Part shown: piece by piece, positions 42,658 to 53,139 of the stretch
Numbering within the stretch: the stretch's first letter is position 1
Layout: every line of letters starts with the position of its first letter
DNA from: Leifsonia shinshuensis
GTDB lineage: Bacteria; Actinomycetota; Actinomycetes; Actinomycetales; Microbacteriaceae
Direction: 5' to 3'
DNA length: 64,000 nt
NCBI RefSeq assembly: GCF_013410375.1
Contig: NZ_JACCFL010000001.1
Location: 868,001 to 932,000, forward strand
The notes under the pieces: generated by a model
What the model was told of the DNA's origin: nothing
The model's input: the letters and a program-made list of their open reading frames with translations, nothing else
Databases searched by the model: none
Translations under genes and position numbers: made by a program

Positions 42658-43182
42658 ATGACCGCGAGCCGGGTGACCACGATCGTCGTGATGGGGGTGG
42701 CGGGCTGCGGCAAGTCCACCGTCGCCGCCCTCCTCGCCGAACGGCTGGGCTGGGAGCTGCTGGAGGGCGACAGCCTCCACCCGGCCCGCAATGTCGAACG
42801 GATGAGCGCGGGCGTCCCGCTCGACGACGCCGACCGGGCGCCCTGGCTCGCGGCGATCGCCGACCGGATGCGCGAGCGTCGCGCCGCCGGCCGGCCCGTG
42901 GTGGTCGCGTGCTCCGCGCTCGCCCGGCGCTACCGGGACGTCCTCCGCGGCGAGGGAGTGGTGTTCGCGCACCTGAGCGGCTCGCGGGACCTGCTCGAGC
43001 GGCGGATCGCGGAGCGGAGCGGGCACTTCATGAAGGCGGGGATGCTCGACTCGCAGCTGCGCACTCTGGAGCCGCTCGGCGCCGACGAGGCCGGTGTCAC
43101 GGCGGACATCGACGCGGAGCCGGACGTCCTCGCGGCCCGGATCCTGGGCGGGCTCGGCCTTCCGGAGGCCCTGGCCGCCTGA
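42658..43182 (+). CDS. gntK: gluconokinase
   Basis: A 174-aa kinase that phosphorylates gluconate to 6-phosphogluconate. MGVAGCGKSTVAALLAERLG is the Walker A motif. LLEGDSLHPARNVERMSAGVPLDDADRAPWL is the very conserved GntK segment in two parts, and HFMKAGMLDSQLRTLEPL closes the domain. Length is normal for the thermoresistant-type GntK. It is one base downstream of gntP. Confidence 0.95.
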   Translation: MTASRVTTIVVMGVAGCGKSTVAALLAERLGWELLEGDSLHPARNVERMSAGVPLDDADRAPWLAAIADRMRERRAAGRPVVVACSALARRYRDVLRGEGVVFAHLSGSRDLLERRIAERSGHFMKAGMLDSQLRTLEPLGADEAGVTADIDAEPDVLAARILGGLGLPEALAA

Positions 43183-43190
43183 GCGGCCCC

Positions 43191-43245
43191 GCTGCTCCGC
43201 CCGGCTTCGGTGCTCCGCCCGGCCCCGGGTGCTCCGCCCGGCTTC
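43191..43245. repeat. three tandem 18-base repeats between gntK and DUF2127
   Basis: Units of the form GGTGCTCCGCCCGGCTTC repeat three times (43191-43208, 43209-43226, 43227-43245) in the short space between the convergent gntK and DUF2127 genes. The last copy includes the DUF2127 stop. Confidence 0.75.
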
Positions 43246-43768
43246 ACTCCTGCGTCGGAGCCGGCCGCCGGAACACCCAGGCCACCGTCCCGCGCCACGT
43301 CGTCCGCAGCTCGCGGTTCCGCCGCCACTCGCGCCAGGTCAGCCAGATGATGACCGCGTCGAACACCGTCAGGACCGCCACCCCTACGGACGGCTTGGTC
43401 ACCAGCTCGTACAGCTGGAAGATCAGGAACGCCCCGAGCGCGACCATCGCCCACGGGTACACCCGGCGCGACCCGACCAGCAGCGCGACGACGATCGCCA
43501 GCTTCACCACACCGTGCAGCAGCAGGTAGGCGGCGACGAACGCGACGCCGCCGGAGTGCAGGTGGGTGGCGCCGTGGACGATCAGGTTGGCGATGAGGTC
43601 GTGGGGGTCCTCGGACAGCTCCTCCGCCGTCACCCGGTTCGCCGCGCTGAGCAGGGCGGCCGGAGTGGTGAACAGCAGCAGGACCCCGCCGGCCACCTCG
43701 ACCAGCCCGTCCAGACCCTTGAACAGCACGCCGAGGAGGAACACCAGATCGAGCACCCGTTCCCGCAT
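43244..43768 (-). CDS. DUF2127 membrane protein
   Basis: A 174-aa protein with about four helices. LVFLLGVLFKGLDGLVEVAGG at the start and FVAAYLLLHGVVKLAIVVALL and YPWAMVALGAFLIFQLYEL later are the DUF2127 signatures. Function is unknown. It stands alone on the minus strand, and the ATG at 43768 follows a GAGG-type site. Confidence 0.85.
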   Translation of the reverse strand: MRERVLDLVFLLGVLFKGLDGLVEVAGGVLLLFTTPAALLSAANRVTAEELSEDPHDLIANLIVHGATHLHSGGVAFVAAYLLLHGVVKLAIVVALLVGSRRVYPWAMVALGAFLIFQLYELVTKPSVGVAVLTVFDAVIIWLTWREWRRNRELRTTWRGTVAWVFRRPAPTQE

Positions 43769-43929
43769 CGCGTCCTCCTGCGCCGCATGCTATCGCGGCG
43801 CGGGCGCCCGGGTGGGCTGCCGGATCCGTCGGCCAGCCCTGACGAACTCTCAGCGGACCGGCCGGATTCTGGGCTGAATCCAGGGCACGATCGGGTGAGA
43901 TGGAAGGGAGGAGATCGGAGGTGACGGGC

Positions 43930-45336
43930 ATGACCGTCGCGCCGATCGTCACGCGCTCCCGCACCGTCCGGCTGCGCGACGCCGTCGCCCGCCGGCCGGT
44001 CGTGCTCCTGATCGCGCTCGGCCTCGGCTGCGCGGTGCTGGCCTGGCTGCGGATCCCCGCGATCGCCCGCGACACCTTCTGGGCCGAGGACGGGCGCACG
44101 TTCATCTCCTCGGCCGCGCTCGGCGGGCCGGCCGTGCTCCTGCAGCCCTATGCCGGTTACCTGCACACCGTCCCGCGGCTGGTCGCGGCGGCGGTCGTGC
44201 TGCTCCCCGTCTCCTGGTGGGCGCTGGCGACCACCGCTGCCGCGTGCGCGATCGCGGGCGGCCTCGCCGTGGTCGTGTTCGTCTGCGCCCGCGACCTGGT
44301 CCCGTGGCTGCCCGCGCGGCTCTTCGTGGCCGGCCTGACCGTGCTCGCGCCCTTCGTGCCGCGCGAGGTGCTGGGGGACCTCGCCGACCTGCACTCGCTC
44401 GTACTCTGGGCGCTGTTCTGGATCGCGCTGTCCCGGCCGCGGACGCTCCGCGCCGGTGTCGTGCTCGCCGTCGTCGCGTTCCTCGGGGCGCTGACGGAGA
44501 TCCAGGCGCTGTTCCTCGCGCCGCTGCTCCTGCTCCGCGGCCCCGGCCTGCCGTCGTGGCGGGACCGGCGGGTCCTGCTGGTCCGCGCGAGCCTGATCGC
44601 GGGGCTGGCCGTGCAGCTGGTCGTCACCCTCGGCTGGCCGCGCGCGGAGAACACGAACCCGGCCGTCGACCCGCTGTCGATGGCGTACGGGTACCTCATC
44701 AACGCGGTCATGCCGCTCGCGGTCCCGCAGGCGCAGCTCGGCCACGTGCTGGCGGCCACCGGCCCGGCCGTCGGGCTCGGCGTCCTCGCCGTCGTCGTTG
44801 CGACGGCGCTGTACGTCGTCGTCCGCGGCTCGCGCGCGCAGCGGCTGCTGGTGATCGCGGCGCTGGCCGGCTCGGTGCTGCTGTACACGGTGAGCGTCGC
44901 CGCCAACCCGAACACCTTCTACGACTACGCGCGCCTCACCCCGGCGCAGTTGCAGACCGCGTGGCTCACCCGCTACGGCGTCGTCCCGTCGATGCTGCTC
45001 GCGCTCGTGCCCGCCGTGGCGGCGACGGTCGCCCTCGCGCGCCGGCGGGAGGCCGCGGTCCGGCGCGCGCTCGGCGGACCCGCGCCCCGGCCGTGGCGGG
45101 TCTGGTCGGTCCTGGCGGCAGCCGGACTGTCCGCGGCCCTCATCCTCGCCCAGGCGGGACCGCAGTTCACGCGCCGTTCGGACGGCCCCGCCTGGCAGCC
45201 CCAGCTCGCGAGCGCGGCCGCGCAGTGCCGGCGGGACGACGAGCTGAGGTTCGTCAACCTGAAGGAGACGATCGGTTGGTCGGTCAGCGTGCCGTGCCGC
45301 TCCCTCGACGGCGGGACGACGGAGGACAGCCGCTGA
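43930..45336 (+). CDS. large membrane protein of unknown function
   Basis: A 468-aa protein with about ten to eleven helices. DTFWAEDGRTFISSAALGG after the first helix has an acidic pair in the position used by GT-C glycosyltransferases, so it may belong to that class. A short extracytoplasmic C-terminus with two Cys (AQCRRDDELRF and VPCRSLDGG) may be disulfide-bonded. The ATG at 43930 is preceded by GGAGG; a GTG at 43921 is also possible. It probably acts on a lipid-linked sugar, but this is inferred. Confidence 0.68.
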   Translation: MTVAPIVTRSRTVRLRDAVARRPVVLLIALGLGCAVLAWLRIPAIARDTFWAEDGRTFISSAALGGPAVLLQPYAGYLHTVPRLVAAAVVLLPVSWWALATTAAACAIAGGLAVVVFVCARDLVPWLPARLFVAGLTVLAPFVPREVLGDLADLHSLVLWALFWIALSRPRTLRAGVVLAVVAFLGALTEIQALFLAPLLLLRGPGLPSWRDRRVLLVRASLIAGLAVQLVVTLGWPRAENTNPAVDPLSMAYGYLINAVMPLAVPQAQLGHVLAATGPAVGLGVLAVVVATALYVVVRGSRAQRLLVIAALAGSVLLYTVSVAANPNTFYDYARLTPAQLQTAWLTRYGVVPSMLLALVPAVAATVALARRREAAVRRALGGPAPRPWRVWSVLAAAGLSAALILAQAGPQFTRRSDGPAWQPQLASAAAQCRRDDELRFVNLKETIGWSVSVPCRSLDGGTTEDSR

Positions 45337-45511
45337 GCCGCCGGGCGGAGCGACGGGAGTCTGAACGACGGGAGTCTGAGCGGATTCGATGGTGAACAAA
45401 CGGGGCTATCCCGCCTTCGCACGGGGTCCCTCGGGTTGGATTGTGTCGTGGCGAGAATCGAGCGGGACGTGGCGGCCGGATGACGGTGGCGCGGATGACG
45501 GGCGGGCGCGG

Positions 45512-46786
45512 ATGACGAGCAGCGCGGAGGACGGGCGCGCGCAGCTGACGGGCACGCGCACGCTGGAGCGTCCGGCCGTGGCCGGGTCCGGGATCGCCGG
45601 ACTGCGGCCCGCCGGCCCGCGCTGGCTCTGGTCCTGGTTGCTCGGCCGGCTGCAATCGCGGGCCGTCGTCGTGCCGGTGGCGCTGTGGGCGGTCGCCCAC
45701 GCGCTGATCTTCGGCTGGGCGCTGTGCGTGCGGGCCGTCGTGCTCGTGGCGAGCGGCCACGCCGCCGCCCTGTCGCCGGTGACGCTCTTCTTCCGCTGGG
45801 ATAGCCTGTACTTCGCCTCGATCGCGGAGCACGGCTACGTCGGCCCGGAGAGCGGGCCCACCTGGGCCGCGTTCTTCCCCGGCTTCCCGGCGTCCGCACG
45901 GGTCGCGCTGGCGATGGTGGGCGTTCCGCACCCCGATCCCGAGCAGATCGTGATCGCCCTGGAGGCGGTGGCCGCGGTCGCGTCGCTCGTCGCCGCGCTG
46001 CTGGTCTGGCGGCTGGCCCACCACCGGTACGGCGACCGGGTCGCGGTCGCCGCGACGCTCCTCTTCGTCCTCGGTCCGTACGCCCTGTTCCTGGTGGCGC
46101 CGTACTCGGAGGCGCTGTTCGTCGCGTTCGCCCTCGGCGCCTGGCTGTGCGCGGAGCGCGGGAGGTGGCTGAGCGCGGGCCTCCTCGCGGCCGGCGCCTC
46201 CTTCACCCGGATCGACGGGCTGTTCCTGATCGCGGGCCTCGCGGTCCTGGTCGCCGTCCGCCTCCGCGCCCGCGGCGAGCCGTACCTGCTGAAGGCCCTC
46301 GGCACGGCGACGATCGGCGGGGCCGGCATCGGGGTCTACTGGGCGGCGCTCTGGGCCTGGACGGGCAACCCGGCGGCCTGGTTCGTGGCGCAGCACCTCG
46401 GCTGGCACCGGGCTCTCAACTGGCCGTGGGTCAGCCTCGGCAACACCGTCGCGTTCATCTTCGTCCCGCCGGCGCAGCACCAGCTCCAGAACGCCGCCGA
46501 CCTCGTCTTCGCGGCGCTCATCGTGACCGGCTTGGTCGTCCTGATCCGCCGCAGGCAGTGGGGCGCGGCGGCCTACGTCGGCCTCACGGCGGTCGCGATG
46601 ATGACGAGCACCACGTACCTCTCGATCGCCCGCGCCAGCGCGATCCTCTTCCCCCTGACGATCCTGGCCGCGACGACGGTGACCGACCCCCGCCGGCGCT
46701 GGATCTTCGCCACCGTCCTCGGGGCCGGCCTGGTGCTGCTCGCGGTGAACACCGCGCTGTTCGTGAACGGGGTGTGGGTGGACTGA
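45512..46786 (+). CDS. PIG-V-like mannosyltransferase
   Basis: A 424-aa membrane protein with about ten helices. FFRWDSLYFASIAEHGYVG is the hallmark of PIG-V-type GT-C enzymes, and the following PTWAAFFPGFP fits the family. In eukaryotes PIG-V adds a mannose to GPI anchors; bacterial homologues are assumed to add mannose to lipid carriers or glycans. The start is uncertain: ATG at 45512 is used, and an in-frame ATG at 45389 would add 41 residues of low-similarity sequence. Repeated GCGGATGACG units surround the start. Confidence 0.82.
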   Translation: MTSSAEDGRAQLTGTRTLERPAVAGSGIAGLRPAGPRWLWSWLLGRLQSRAVVVPVALWAVAHALIFGWALCVRAVVLVASGHAAALSPVTLFFRWDSLYFASIAEHGYVGPESGPTWAAFFPGFPASARVALAMVGVPHPDPEQIVIALEAVAAVASLVAALLVWRLAHHRYGDRVAVAATLLFVLGPYALFLVAPYSEALFVAFALGAWLCAERGRWLSAGLLAAGASFTRIDGLFLIAGLAVLVAVRLRARGEPYLLKALGTATIGGAGIGVYWAALWAWTGNPAAWFVAQHLGWHRALNWPWVSLGNTVAFIFVPPAQHQLQNAADLVFAALIVTGLVVLIRRRQWGAAAYVGLTAVAMMTSTTYLSIARASAILFPLTILAATTVTDPRRRWIFATVLGAGLVLLAVNTALFVNGVWVD

Positions 46787-46807
46787 GGCGCGGGCCGACG
46801 GCTCCCC

Positions 46808-48012
46808 TCACTCACCCGCCCGCAGCGCCTCCGCCGGCGGCAGCCGTGCCGCGCGCAGCGCGGGCCACACCCCCGCGACGAGCCCGACCGACACGGCGGC
46901 CGCGAGCGCCGCGGCCAGTGACGGCAGCGGCACGATCACCTGCTCGCCCTGAGCCGTCGCGGCTGCAGCCGTCACCGCCGCGCCGATGCCCGCGCCGATC
47001 AGCCCGCCGATCAGGGCCAGCAGCGCCGACTCCGTGAGGAACTGCTGCGCGATGTGGCGCGAGCGCGCTCCGAGGGCGCGGCGCAGGCCGATCTCCGTGC
47101 GGCGCTCGACCACGGCCACGATCATGACGTTCGCGATGCTGAGGCCGCCGACGAGCAGCGCGACCGCGGCCAGGGCGACGTACAGGCCGACGAACGCGTT
47201 CTTCGCCGCGATGCGGGCGGTGAGGATGTCGGACGGCCGGCGCACCTCGACCGCCTCCGGCTGCTGCGGCGACACGGTGAACGGGAGCACCGCGTCCACC
47301 GCCGCGACCTGGTCCGGGTCCGCCCGCAGGTAGATGCGGGTCGCCGTGCCGTCGAAGTGGAGCAGGCGGACCGCGACCGGGAAGGAGACCAGGGCGGCGT
47401 CGTCCACCTCCGGGGCGACGGTGGAGGGCGCCAGGATGCCCACGACCGGCCAGGAGGCGCCGTCGATCGTCACCGCGGTGCCGCCGTCGAGGCGGTCGAT
47501 GCCCAGGTTCTGGGCGGCGCTGAAGCCGAGCACGACCTCCGGGTAGGCCTGGGCCACCCGGTCCAGGGCCCGGCCCGCGACGAGCGGCGTCGACATCACC
47601 GCGCCGAACGACGGCTCGGCGGCGAGGACGGTGATGCCGTTGGTCTGCAGCGCCGGGATCGCGTCCGTCCGGCGCACCGTCGCGTCCGGCACCGTCCCGA
47701 CCGCGGTGACCGCGGTGACCGGCGGGATGGCCCGCACCATCGTCTCCGCCGTCGGCGGGAGCGGGGTCGGGTTGCCGCTGAAGGTCTGCCCCGCGGCCAC
47801 GGTGAGGAGGTTGCCGTCGCGCCCGAGCTGGTCGATCAGGGCGGCCTGCGCCGAGGCCGCCAGCCCGGTCACGCAGACCAGTGAGGCGACGGCGATCGCG
47901 ATGCCGGTGATCGAGAGGAGGCTCCGCGCCTTCCGGGCGGCGAGCGCGGTGAACCCGGTCGCGACGGCGTCGCCGAGGCGGAGGACGGAGCGCGGCCGCT
48001 CGCCGGCCGCGC

Positions 48013-48016
<4 letters not shown>
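46808..48016 (-). CDS. ABC transporter permease, MacB/FtsX family
   Basis: A 402-aa permease. One N-terminal helix ([21 protein letters not shown]) is followed by a MacB-type periplasmic domain of about 200 residues. Three C-terminal helices of the FtsX domain follow ([25 protein letters not shown] is the family signature). It overlaps the ATPase gene by four bases. With the ATPase and the adaptor it forms a tripartite-like export or mechanotransmission complex. Confidence 0.9.
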
Positions 48017-48704
<688 letters not shown>

Positions 48705-48708
<4 letters not shown>

Positions 48709-49802
48709 GAGGACGGGATCACCACCCGGTCGCCCGCGCGGAGGGAGCCGGAGCCGACCTGCACCAGCGTGCCGGAGAACAGCCCCGGCGTGACCGCCAC
48801 CAGCCGCCGGCCGCCGCGGTCGACGACGTACACGCCGTAGCCGCCGCCGGCGAGCGCGACGAGCGCGGTGATCGGCACGGCGAGCACGTCGTGCACCGTC
48901 CGGTCGGTGACCTGGACGGTGACGGGCGCCTGGTCCAGTCCGGCCGCCGCGGCCGGGTCGTCCAGGACGACGGTCGCCGGGACGGTCACCGGGCCGCCCT
49001 GCTGCCCGCCGCCACCGCCCCCGCCGCTCCCTGCCGCCTCGGCGACCGTGGAGACCCCGGTGACCGAGCCGGGGACCGTCTGCCCGGAGGGCAGCGTCAC
49101 GGTGACCCGGTCGCCCGCGTGCACGAGGTAGGTCTGCGCCGCCGGGACGTCGGCCGTGACCTCCGCCGCGGTCGACCCGACCTCGAGCGCGGGCTGGCCG
49201 TCCGAGATGCGCGACCCGAGGGGCGCGGCGACGGCGACTACGCGCACGGGCGCCGGAGCGAAGACCAGTTCCGAGCGGGCGGCGACGCCGGTCGCCGGCA
49301 GCCCGACCGCGCGCTGCCAGCGCGCGACGGCGGTCGCCGTGGCCCAGGTGTAGTCCTGGTCGACGGTCAGGTCGAGTCCGGCCGCGAACCCGGCGGAGAC
49401 GAGGTACTGCTCCAGCTGGGCGACGTCGGCGCCGGGCGCGGATCCCACGGCGAGGTCGCGCCACGCGGGCACCGCGCCGTCGACGAGCACGACCGGCAGG
49501 CCGTCGACCGAGAGCAGGGCCCCGCCGTCCGCCACCGTGGAGCCGACGGCCGGCACGCCGGTGACCGTCCCGCCGGCCGGGCTGAACAGGGTGCGCGACG
49601 CGCCGTGGCCGAGCGTGCCGGAGAGCTGGGTCGTGCTGGACAGGGTTGTGGACTGGACCGTCGCCGTGGCCGTGGGCACGACGGTCCGCGCGGGCGGCGC
49701 GGAGTGCGCGGCGGTCCAGGCGCCGCCGCCCACCGCCGCCGCGGCGACCAGCACGCACGTCGTCAGCGTCCAGTAGACCGCCGAGCGCTCACCCCTTCGC
49801 AA
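48705..49802 (-). CDS. HlyD-like adaptor with peptidoglycan-binding domain
   Basis: A 365-aa membrane-anchored protein. After a signal anchor ([18 protein letters not shown]), the first biotinyl-lipoyl-like half ([23 protein letters not shown]) leads into a peptidoglycan-binding segment, [15 protein letters not shown] ... [15 protein letters not shown]. Then come the second half ([22 protein letters not shown]) and a Gly-rich linker. Such adaptors span from the ABC permease to the wall. The start is TTG at 49802, which overlaps the lipoprotein end by 14 bases. No other start lies before the helix. Confidence 0.85.
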
Positions 49803-50412
49803 GGTTCGCCAGCTCCGATGCGCGGATCTCCGCGTCCAGCAGCTGCCGGCACGCGCTGAACGCCCGCTGGACCGCCGGGTCGGCCTTGCCCAGCGCGCCG
49901 TTGTTCGGGAGGTCGCTCGCCCGCAGCCCGAAGCCGTGCCCCGGCGTGTAGGTCGAGGAGCTGGTCGGGTCGTGCATGTTCGGCATCCCGTTCTGCCGCA
50001 GGCACTGGGCCGAGCGCACCCCGGCCGCCACCAGCGCGGGCGGCGCGGGCGGCTCGTCGGTCGGGCTGAAGCCGGCGCGGGCGGCGAGCGCCCCGCAGGA
50101 GCGGTCGAGCTCGTCGAGCGCCGACCTGCTCAGCCGGTCGAGGCTCCGGGTGTCGGAGTACACGTGGCCCGCCGCGTCGATGACCGGGTCCTGGTACGTG
50201 GGGGCGCCGTGCGTGCGGATGCACTCGGCGACCGCGTGCACCTGGGCCGTGCGGTCGCCGCCCGAGCCGGTCGCGGCGGAGGTCGCGCCGCCGAGCGCGG
50301 GAACCGTGGGGCCGCCGCCTCCCGATGTGCAGCCGGCGAGTGCCAGCGCGCCGAGCGTCAGTGCGGCGCCGAGCGCCGCGAGCACGGGCGCGACGGCGAG
50401 GGTGCGCTTCAT
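49789..50412 (-). CDS. lipoprotein with repeated C-x-x-x-G-x-P motif
   Basis: A 207-aa lipoprotein. The signal peptide ends LALAGC. Two related segments, ECIRTHGAPTYQDPVID and QCLRQNGMPNMHDPTS, carry the pattern Cys-Leu/Ile-Arg-x-x-Gly-x-Pro-x-x-x-Asp-Pro. This pattern is known from actinobacterial lipoproteins found beside peptidoglycan-binding adaptors, MacB-type ABC transporters and two-component systems. The ATG at 50412 follows GGAGG. It may be the sensor input or substrate of the transporter. Confidence 0.85.
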   Translation of the reverse strand: MKRTLAVAPVLAALGAALTLGALALAGCTSGGGGPTVPALGGATSAATGSGGDRTAQVHAVAECIRTHGAPTYQDPVIDAAGHVYSDTRSLDRLSRSALDELDRSCGALAARAGFSPTDEPPAPPALVAAGVRSAQCLRQNGMPNMHDPTSSSTYTPGHGFGLRASDLPNNGALGKADPAVQRAFSACRQLLDAEIRASELANLAKG

Positions 50413-50532
50413 CGTCCACCTCCTGATCGCGCCCGGGGCCGGACGCTGAACCCGTTCTAGCTCCGCGCCGATGACAGCAGCCGAACCGGCCGTGTTATGG
50501 CTGTGTCATCTCTCGGCCGCGACAATGAAGGC
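50413..50532. promoter_or_regulatory. divergent promoter between lipoprotein and response regulator
   Basis: GACAAT at 50521-50526 lies six bases before the response-regulator ATG, suggesting a leaderless transcript. The minus strand carries the lipoprotein ribosome binding site GGAGGTGG next to its ATG. Divergence makes autoregulation by the response regulator likely. Confidence 0.5.
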
Positions 50533-51183
50533 ATGCGCGTTCTCGTGGTGGAGGACCACCGCCAGCTGGCCGATCTCATCGCCGAAGGCCTCACGGACGC
50601 CGGCCTCGCGACCGACGTCGTCTACGACGGCGCCCGGGCGCTGGAGCAGACGGACGAGGTGGACTACGACGTCGTCGTCCTCGACCGCGACCTCCCCGGC
50701 GTGCACGGCGACCGCGTCTGCCGGGAGCTCGCGAGCCGGGACCGGCCGGTGCGGATCATCATGCTCACCGCCGCAGCCGACATCGCCGACCGCGTGGACG
50801 GCCTCGAGCTCGGCGCGGACGACTACCTCGGCAAGCCGTTCGCGTTCGAGGAGCTGGTCGCGCGGGTGCGCGCCCTCGGCAGGAGAGAGCCCTCGCAGCG
50901 TGCGGTGATTCGCTCGGGCGACCTCGTGATCGACCGCCCGCGCGTCCGGGTCACCCGTGCCGGGCGTCCGCTCGCGCTCACCCGCAAGGAGTTCGGCGTG
51001 CTCGAATGCCTGGCCGCGGCGGACGGCGCCGTCGTCAGCGCGGAGGAGCTGCTGGAGCACGTCTGGGACGTGAACGCCGACCCGTTCAGCAACACGGTCG
51101 CCGTCACCGTGGCGCGGCTGCGGAAGAAGCTCGGCGACCCTCCCGTCATCGAGACGGTCGTCGGAGCGGGGTACCGGCTGTGA
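50533..51183 (+). CDS. response regulator, OmpR/PhoB family
   Basis: A 216-aa DNA-binding regulator. RVLVVEDHRQLADLIAEGL has the acidic pair, VVLDRDLPGVHGD the phospho-Asp, and the KPFAFEELVARV Lys is in place. The C-terminal winged helix has LALTRKEFGVLECLAAADG and TVAVTVARLRKKLG. The ATG at 50533 is used; an upstream in-frame start adds 12 residues before any homology. It overlaps the kinase start and probably controls the divergent lipoprotein/ABC operon. Confidence 0.93.
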   Translation: MRVLVVEDHRQLADLIAEGLTDAGLATDVVYDGARALEQTDEVDYDVVVLDRDLPGVHGDRVCRELASRDRPVRIIMLTAAADIADRVDGLELGADDYLGKPFAFEELVARVRALGRREPSQRAVIRSGDLVIDRPRVRVTRAGRPLALTRKEFGVLECLAAADGAVVSAEELLEHVWDVNADPFSNTVAVTVARLRKKLGDPPVIETVVGAGYRL

Positions 51184-52388
51184 TCCGCGCGCTCTCGACC
51201 GCCCGGGGACGGCTGGCGCTGGTCTTCATGGGGCTGTTCGCGGCGTCCGGGCTCGTGCTGCTCGCGATGACGTACGCGCTGGTCGCGGCGAACGTGAAGG
51301 CGGTCGACCTCAACACCCCGGCGAACGACGCGCAGTTCCGGAAGACCTGCGAAGGTCTCGCGACCGGCAGCACACCCGTCGACGCCAACCTCAAGCTCAA
51401 GTGCGCGACCCTGCTGTCCCACAACTCGCAGGCGCTCGCCGCGGCGCAGCGCGCGAACATGCTCGAGTCCCTGGCGCTGGCCGCGGTGATCGCGCTCGTG
51501 GTGCTGACGGCGGTGTCCGGCGTGGTCGGCTGGCTGGTCGCCGGCCGGATCCTGCGGCCGGTGTCGCGGATCACCGCGGCCGCGCGCGCGGCGGGCGACG
51601 GCGACCTGAGCGCGCGGCTCGCGCTGACCGGCCCGCGCGACGAGCTGAGGGAGCTCGCGGACACCTTCGACGACATGCTCGACCGGCTCCAGGCGGCGTT
51701 CGTCGCCCAGCAGCGCTTCATCGCCAACGCGAGCCACGAGCTGCGCACCCCGCTGACGGTCATCCGGACGACCGTCGACGTCGCACTCGCCAAGCCGTCG
51801 CCGAGCGCCGCCGAGTTCCGGCGGGCCGGGGACGAGATCCGCGCCGAGACGGACCGCGCGGGCGAGCTGATCGACGCGCTCCTCACCCTCACGCGCAGCG
51901 AGGGGATCGTCGTCGACTCCCGCCCGGTCGCGCTCGGCGACCTGGCCCGCGACGTGGCGGAGCGCGCGCACCGCGGCGGGGTGCGGATCGAGGTCGCGAC
52001 CGACGAGGGCGTCGTCCTCGGCGACGCCGCCCTCCTGGAGCGCCTGATCGGCAACCTGGTCGAGAACGCCCTGCTCTACAACCGCCCGGACGGCGAGGTC
52101 ACCGTGACGGTGACCGAGGAGGGCGAGGAGGTCGTCCTCCGCGTGACGAACACCGGGCCGCCGGTCCCCGCCGAGGAGGTCGACCGCCTCTTCGAGCCCT
52201 TCGCCCGGCTCAACGACCGCACCGGCGACGGCTTCGGCCTGGGCCTCAGCATCGTCCGCTCGGTGGCGCTCGCGCACGGCGGGACGGTGACGGCGGTCGC
52301 GCCGGCGAGCGGCGGGCTGGAGGTGACCGTACGGTTCGCTCGGGCGGGCGCGCAGGCGGAGGAACCCGCCGGCGCGCCCGTTCCGTGA
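51180..52388 (+). CDS. sensor histidine kinase
   Basis: A 402-aa HAMP-containing kinase. Helices at about residues 12-33 and 95-120 flank a short sensor loop with two Cys (RKTCEGLATGS and KLKCATLLSHN). HAMP follows, then the phospho-His in FIANASHELRTPLTVIR, the N box IGNLVENALLYN and the G box GDGFGLGLSIVRS. The start is GTG, overlapping the response-regulator stop. The sensor domain is small, so it may sense the membrane state or a partner such as the divergently encoded lipoprotein. Confidence 0.92.
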   Translation: MIRALSTARGRLALVFMGLFAASGLVLLAMTYALVAANVKAVDLNTPANDAQFRKTCEGLATGSTPVDANLKLKCATLLSHNSQALAAAQRANMLESLALAAVIALVVLTAVSGVVGWLVAGRILRPVSRITAAARAAGDGDLSARLALTGPRDELRELADTFDDMLDRLQAAFVAQQRFIANASHELRTPLTVIRTTVDVALAKPSPSAAEFRRAGDEIRAETDRAGELIDALLTLTRSEGIVVDSRPVALGDLARDVAERAHRGGVRIEVATDEGVVLGDAALLERLIGNLVENALLYNRPDGEVTVTVTEEGEEVVLRVTNTGPPVPAEEVDRLFEPFARLNDRTGDGFGLGLSIVRSVALAHGGTVTAVAPASGGLEVTVRFARAGAQAEEPAGAPVP

Positions 52389-52402
52389 CGCCCGCTCGCC
52401 GC

Positions 52403-53122
52403 CTAGTCCAGCACCGCCAGCTGAGCGGCCGACCACCGCACCGCCGTGACCGGCTCGGCGCGGACGATCGCCTCCAGCGCGTCCTCCACCTCGGTGTCGT
52501 CCCGCTCCGCACTGTGCACGACCGCCTCGATCATGACTCCGCCCTCGGGGAGGTCCGTCGCGGTGAGCGACCGCACCGAGAACCGCGGACGGCGGATCGC
52601 GTCGAAGACGAGGGCGCGCACCTCGGGCTCCGACGCGGCCGTGCAGCGCACCTCGAATCGGTAGTCGACCTCCTGCGTCTCCGCGGCCGGGCCGTCGCCG
52701 TGGCGGTCCAGCAGACGGCCCAGCGGCCGGAGCAGGGTGTTCGCGAGCATCACGACCACCGTGCCGCCGAACGCGACCGCCAGCAGGCCGCCGCCGGCGA
52801 GCGCGCCGACCGCGGCGGACGCCCACAGCGTGGCGGCCGTGTTCAGTCCCGAGATCGACGCGCCCTGCTTCATGATCACGCCGGCGCCGAGGAAGCCGAT
52901 GCCGGAGACGATCTGCGCCGCCACCCGGGTCGGGTCGGCGCCGGGGCCGTGGAAGCTGTAGGCGCCCATCACGACGAACAGGGCGGCGCCCAGGCTGACC
53001 AGGGCGTTCGTCCGGACGCCGGCGGTGCGCGCCCGCCACTGGCGCTCGAACCCGATGAGCGTCCCGCAGCCGACGGCGACGAGCACGCGCAGGGCGATGT
53101 CGTAGGTCATGGTGAGGGTCAT
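52403..53122 (-). CDS. mgtC: MgtC/SapB-family membrane protein
   Basis: A 239-aa protein. The membrane part has RVLVAVGCGTLIGFERQWRA, ALVSLGAALFVVMGAYSF and GIGFLGAGVIMKQGASI, the MgtC signatures. A C-terminal soluble ACT-like domain of about 90 residues follows. MgtC proteins act in adaptation to low magnesium and modulate ATP synthase and transport. The ATG at 53122 follows GGAAGGAG. It is 17 bases downstream of mgtA and so shares its M-box transcript. Confidence 0.92.
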   Translation of the reverse strand: MTLTMTYDIALRVLVAVGCGTLIGFERQWRARTAGVRTNALVSLGAALFVVMGAYSFHGPGADPTRVAAQIVSGIGFLGAGVIMKQGASISGLNTAATLWASAAVGALAGGGLLAVAFGGTVVVMLANTLLRPLGRLLDRHGDGPAAETQEVDYRFEVRCTAASEPEVRALVFDAIRRPRFSVRSLTATDLPEGGVMIEAVVHSAERDDTEVEDALEAIVRAEPVTAVRWSAAQLAVLD

Positions 53123-53139
53123 GGGACACTCCTTCCGGA